Assembly (NCBI RefSeq): GCF_025399195.1 | Contig: NW_026252138.1 | Location: forward strand, 1-64,000 | Origin: Umbelopsis ramanniana AG | Lineage: Eukaryota; Mucoromycota; Umbelopsidomycetes; Umbelopsidales; Umbelopsidaceae | Length of the DNA stretch: 64,000 nt | Direction: 5' to 3' | In this document: piece after piece, positions 60,510 through 64,000 of the stretch | Numbering within the stretch: the stretch's first letter is position 1 | Layout of the letters: every line of letters starts with the position of its first letter | Notes under the pieces: generated by a model | What the model saw: only the letters and a program-made list of their open reading frames with translations | Database searches by the model: none | What the model was told of the DNA's origin: nothing | Position numbers and translations under genes: made by a program

Positions 60510-62329
60510 ATGGCATTCAAGTTTAACTGGCCTCAGTTCGACGCTGAGTTCTATGACGAGGCAAAGAGTCAACTGGAAGTTGCTCTGAACAAGGGTAACA
60601 AACCCAAAAACATCGTCGACCATATCACCGTTAAAGAACTCGACATGGGCACCTTGGTAAAGTTTGATAACTAACTAGACCTCCATGGCTTCAGAATACG
60701 TCAGACTCACTCTTGTGGATTTTTTATTTTTCGGTTTATTAGCCACCCGAACTAGAGATTCTGGAAATCGGTGAACTTGCTACTGACAAATTCCGTGGCA
60801 TCTTCAAATTGACTTACAGTGGGGATGCGTACATTGTGTTGCAGACAAAAGTTCAGGTAAAGCTTACTTCGGTTTGTTTAGACGTCTAGGCGGGGGGGGC
60901 CTCTGCCGGTTGCAATTAGTATTTAATTTTATTTTTTCCCTTCTTGTAGGCGAACCCTATGCACTCCAAAAAAAGTCAGCTACCACGACATGCTCGTCCT
61001 GGTATACTTGCCGCGGATCAACCTCTAGTGGTACCTATGTTGCTTAGAATCAGCGACCTCAAGCTTCGAGGTATTGTGGTTCTCGTTGTGTCCAAAACCA
61101 AGGGCATCACGCTGGTATTCAAAAACGACCCTCTGGAAAACATCTTGATCAGTTCAACCTTCGATAGTGTGAGCAGTGTCCGGAATTTCTTACAAAGGGA
61201 GATTGAAAAGCAACTACGCACCATGTTTCAGGAAGACCTCCCTGTTATGATTCATAATTTGAGTCTTCGATATATTAATAAGGAACAAGAAGAAAAGCGA
61301 CGACAGGAATTACAACGACGACAAGCGCTTCCTTCACCACCAGCGTCTGTTATGTCGGATGTTAAATCGCGCATGCTGTCTAGTCAATATGATACTATGT
61401 CCATGCCTGAACTTACGCCGCCAATACCTCCTTCACTTCGAAACCGTCGTTTGCGGTCCGAGGATGACATAGCATCCTACTCGGGATATCTCTCGGAAGG
61501 CCATCCTGCTATTTACCGACCACAACAAGAATTTGCTTCTTTCGGCGACCTTCATTACCACGACACCATCTCCCTAAAATCCGCCGCATATGCAAGCCAT
61601 TTGAATGGCACTTCCACCTTAAATTATGATGATTATTCCCGCAACACATCTTCTATGCGGTCTACTGATTACATCGGACTAGACCCCGCTCCGCAATATA
61701 CGACAGAGCACCATCAAGATATATGCTCAGAGGCACCTTCTGAAGATGGCTCATTGGTATTTGGACCATCCTCTTCCAACTCGGTGACCTATGAGGATTA
61801 TTCACCTTCCGATGAATACGGGTCATTAGCACTAGATCAGTTTGGGCTCACACCTGTCACACTACTTTTGCCACAAGACCAAGAGATTGTTTTACAACCA
61901 TCAGAGAATGCTATGGCTGCGAAATTGGCTCAGTTGTCTTGTGCTCACCATACCATTTCACCCTTCACGCCTGCTTTAGAACATTACACGTATCGTAGCC
62001 TTCCACATACCGTCAAGAGAAACGGCCACAACATACCCAATAAGAAGAAGATACCCAAGCGCCGGATCATTCGATACGCGACATCATCCCAACTCGAAAA
62101 GGATCCTCCAAAAAGCCCAACGGAAAGTGAAGGTTCGGTATCATGGGAACGTCGGTCTTCCCCTGTCCCTCAATCACCCACTGCTTCCATTTCACAACCT
62201 TTGCAAATACGTCCGCCTGCCCTTTCTCCTTATCTTGCCACTCGCCTAAGCCGAAGTCTCTCTGACCCTCATCAACATGTACAATATCATATGCCCAGTA
62301 TTGAAAGTGTAGCTAGCCAAGGTGTATGA
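60510..62329 (+). CDS. MDM34: ERMES complex subunit Mdm34
   Basis: Three exons (60510-60656, 60743-60856, 60950-62329) encode 546 residues. The N-terminal 190 residues form the lipid-transfer SMP domain of Mdm34: [39 protein letters not shown], then [25 protein letters not shown]. The C-terminal two-thirds is Ser/Pro/Tyr-rich and disordered, as usual. Mdm34 is the mitochondrial outer-membrane-side subunit that links to Mdm12-Mmm1 on the ER and moves phospholipids between the organelles. A Pro/Arg patch ends the protein. The first two introns are about 86-93 nt and the second contains a G-run. ERMES is restricted to fungi and some protists, supporting a fungal source. Confidence 0.94.
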
Positions 62330-62609
62330 TTTTTAGGTTGTTTTCTCACTTTACGATTGCTTTTTCTTTGTACATGTTCCTGTTTTTTATTTCGCCCATT
62401 TTCCCACTTCCACGATGTTTTCTCCAAGATTAAACATAAAATCATCCGTAATAATAGTTTTAAAAAAAAAGAAAGAAAGAAAAATCTCATCAGAGCGCTT
62501 TCCTTTAATTCAGTAAAACTGTGACGTTGGTGGGTGGGGAAGCGTTGGGACTCACCGCAAATGGACTCAGTCGGAGACACTTGGTTCCCTTGACTACTTC
62601 ATTCAAAAC

Positions 62610-64000
62610 ATGTCCCATTATCTTATAGCAGTTTGGGACTATGTTGCCGAAGGGGAATTTGAGCTCTCGTTCAAACAGGGTGATAAAATAAAACTGCTCG
62701 AGCGACACAATGATGATTGGTAAGTTCATGGTCATAACATGTAGTGCATTTCTTACCCCTTTGCTTACCATTCATCGTAATATTCAACATTTCCACTTCT
62801 TGCCGCACAGGTGGGAAGGTACAGATATAAGCTAACTATGACTTCGTCATTTCTGTTCCATTAACGTCATTCTCCAGGTGAGCTCAACGACCAAATTGGG
62901 TTTTTCCCGGCGAATAGAACTCGGTTGGAAGGCGAGGACGAACGTGAGTAATATTTTTCATGGTGACTGACATCTGTTCACACCATAGCTGATATACACC
63001 ATTCTAAAAAGATGTCCAACATCAAGACGTCGATGATGCTGACAGTTTCCTGGAGGTCAGTTCTTGTATTCTTGGTCTAACCAGCATACACATCGTTTCT
63101 GACGTTTCTTTGAATTTGAATCAACGCTATAGGCTCCACATATACCAGAAAAGCCAGAAAAAGCTCCCTTGGATATAGTTAATGAACCAGAACAGCAGTC
63201 TTCGAGATCATATTCCATATCTACCTCACATGATTCCCAGTCCGAGGAAGAGAACACGTCTGACGCTGCCGTTCCTCGTAGCCACTCTCCTCACTCTGCA
63301 GCTTCGGAGAATCGCCTTCGCACAAACCGGCAAGCAGTATATTACGAGGAGGGACCATTTATAGAAGATGACAATGATGATAACGACCTCATACCGAGTT
63401 TAGGGATGGGCCAGAAGGACACTTCTGGTGGACTCAACGTCAGTACCGAGCCGTCTTCGCCTCACTCTCAGGCATCTTCTATCGCTCCACCAGAGGCCTA
63501 TGGCTTGCCTCCCGGCTGGCAGGCAGCTTACGGTAATATCCGCGTTTTCCTTGTCAATATTCGCAACGCATGTGATGTTCTAAACCCCGAAGTTGTCAAA
63601 AATAGATGAGAGTGGCATGATATACTACTTTAATGAAATCACCAACGAATCCTGTTGGGAGCGACCAAGCTTCGATGAAGCTTCAGAAGAGCAAGTGGAT
63701 GGGGAAGCTGTTGAGGAACTGGCAAAGTTGAGGATTGCTCATGTCCAAAGTCCGCAAGAGTTGGATAACCAAGAAGTGCTGGACCAGACGTTGGGTAGTC
63801 TGGATGAAAGCGAGCTTAAGAAACTGGTAAGTGGAATGCTTACAAAAGGAGGGCATGTTTTTTTCACGGGTGGCTGACATGTATGAGTAGGAACTGGAAA
63901 ATATACCAGAAGATCGTCTTAAGCGCAAGAGTATGGTTCAGATGAAAATGATTGCTCAGAAGGAAGACGGAGGGAAGCTTAGTTCATGGAAATCGTATAT
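62610..64000 (+). CDS. SH3-WW signalling protein (RhoGAP- or RasGEF-like), cut by the window edge
   Basis: Seven exons are visible: 62610-62719, 62811-62818, 62878-62943, 63012-63055, 63133-63532, 63606-63826 and 63891 into the edge. They encode about 320 residues with no stop. An SH3 domain comes first (residues 1-60: AVWDYVAEGEFELSF, DDWWEGELNDQIGFFPANRTRL). Exon 2 is 8 nt and supplies the SH3 Trp-Glu. A Ser-rich acidic linker follows, then a WW domain (LPPGWQAAYDESGMIYYFN, NESCWERP). The last visible segment, RLKRKSMVQMKMIAQ with SSWKSY, looks like the start of a PH domain. SH3-WW-PH order is known from the ARHGAP9/12/27 RhoGAPs, and fungal Cdc25-like RasGEFs also carry SH3. The catalytic domain lies beyond the window, so the choice is open. 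The acceptor of exon 4 is the least certain. Confidence 0.8.

Overview
The window is nuclear DNA from a filamentous fungus, most likely an early-diverging one (Mucoromycota, Mucorales-like). The grounds are dense short GT..AG introns (mostly 50-75 nt, up to 17 per gene, often with a CTAAC/TACTAAC-like branch site close to the acceptor), AT-rich intergenic DNA, and single-copy eukaryotic housekeeping genes in a metazoan-like form (BRWD/PHIP-type WD40-bromodomain protein, UBA-RWD DEAH helicase, HEATR5/Laa1) next to fungus-only ones (Mdm34). The species assignment is inference. Gene models were built by hand: every multi-exon model given here closes in frame, except the 3' end of the Qb-SNARE gene and the gene cut by the right edge.

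Layout. 1-4.2 kb: sparse DNA with a small secreted cysteine-rich protein, a short inverted repeat and decayed coding traces. 4.2-6.2 kb: an unrecognised four-helix membrane protein and a divergent short-chain dehydrogenase. 6.4-18.6 kb: a P5B cation/polyamine ATPase, divergent from LSM2, which converges on a DHX57-like helicase that is itself divergent from an ER syntaxin-18/Ufe1 SNARE. 18.8-25.2 kb: tyrosyl-tRNA synthetase (with a Gcn4-type site upstream), a YFH7-like kinase, RPS28, proteasome ATPase RPT4 and a USF/Cbf1-type bHLH factor. 25.7-37 kb: CSE1 (exportin-2) and LAA1/HEATR5 in tandem. 38.2-41.9 kb: a CLASP-family microtubule protein. 42.4-46.8 kb: a Qb-SNARE head-to-head, with only 44 bp between start codons, with a 1136-residue DNA adenine methyltransferase built like a bacterial Eco57I/type IIG restriction-modification enzyme. 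47.4-53.5 kb: a secreted CAP/PR-1 protein and the BRWD/PHIP-type chromatin reader. 53.5-59.3 kb: mostly non-coding, with an inositol hexakisphosphate kinase. 59.3-62.3 kb: GET1 and MDM34 divergent. 62.6-64 kb: the 5' part of an SH3-WW signalling gene.

Two themes recur: membrane traffic and contact sites (Ufe1, Laa1, Qb-SNARE, Get1, Mdm34) and nuclear or translation housekeeping. The outlier is the methyltransferase. It carries motif X, motif I, an NPPY catalytic motif and a TaqI-like target-recognition region, with no recognisable nuclease, behind a serine-rich fungal N-terminus and two spliceosomal introns. It is the best candidate for an undescribed system, since 6-methyladenine is abundant in early-diverging fungi. 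Other notable structure: start-codon-only first exons in LSM2 and RPS28, exons of 8 and 15 nt, two GC-AG introns, and in-frame stop-free introns.
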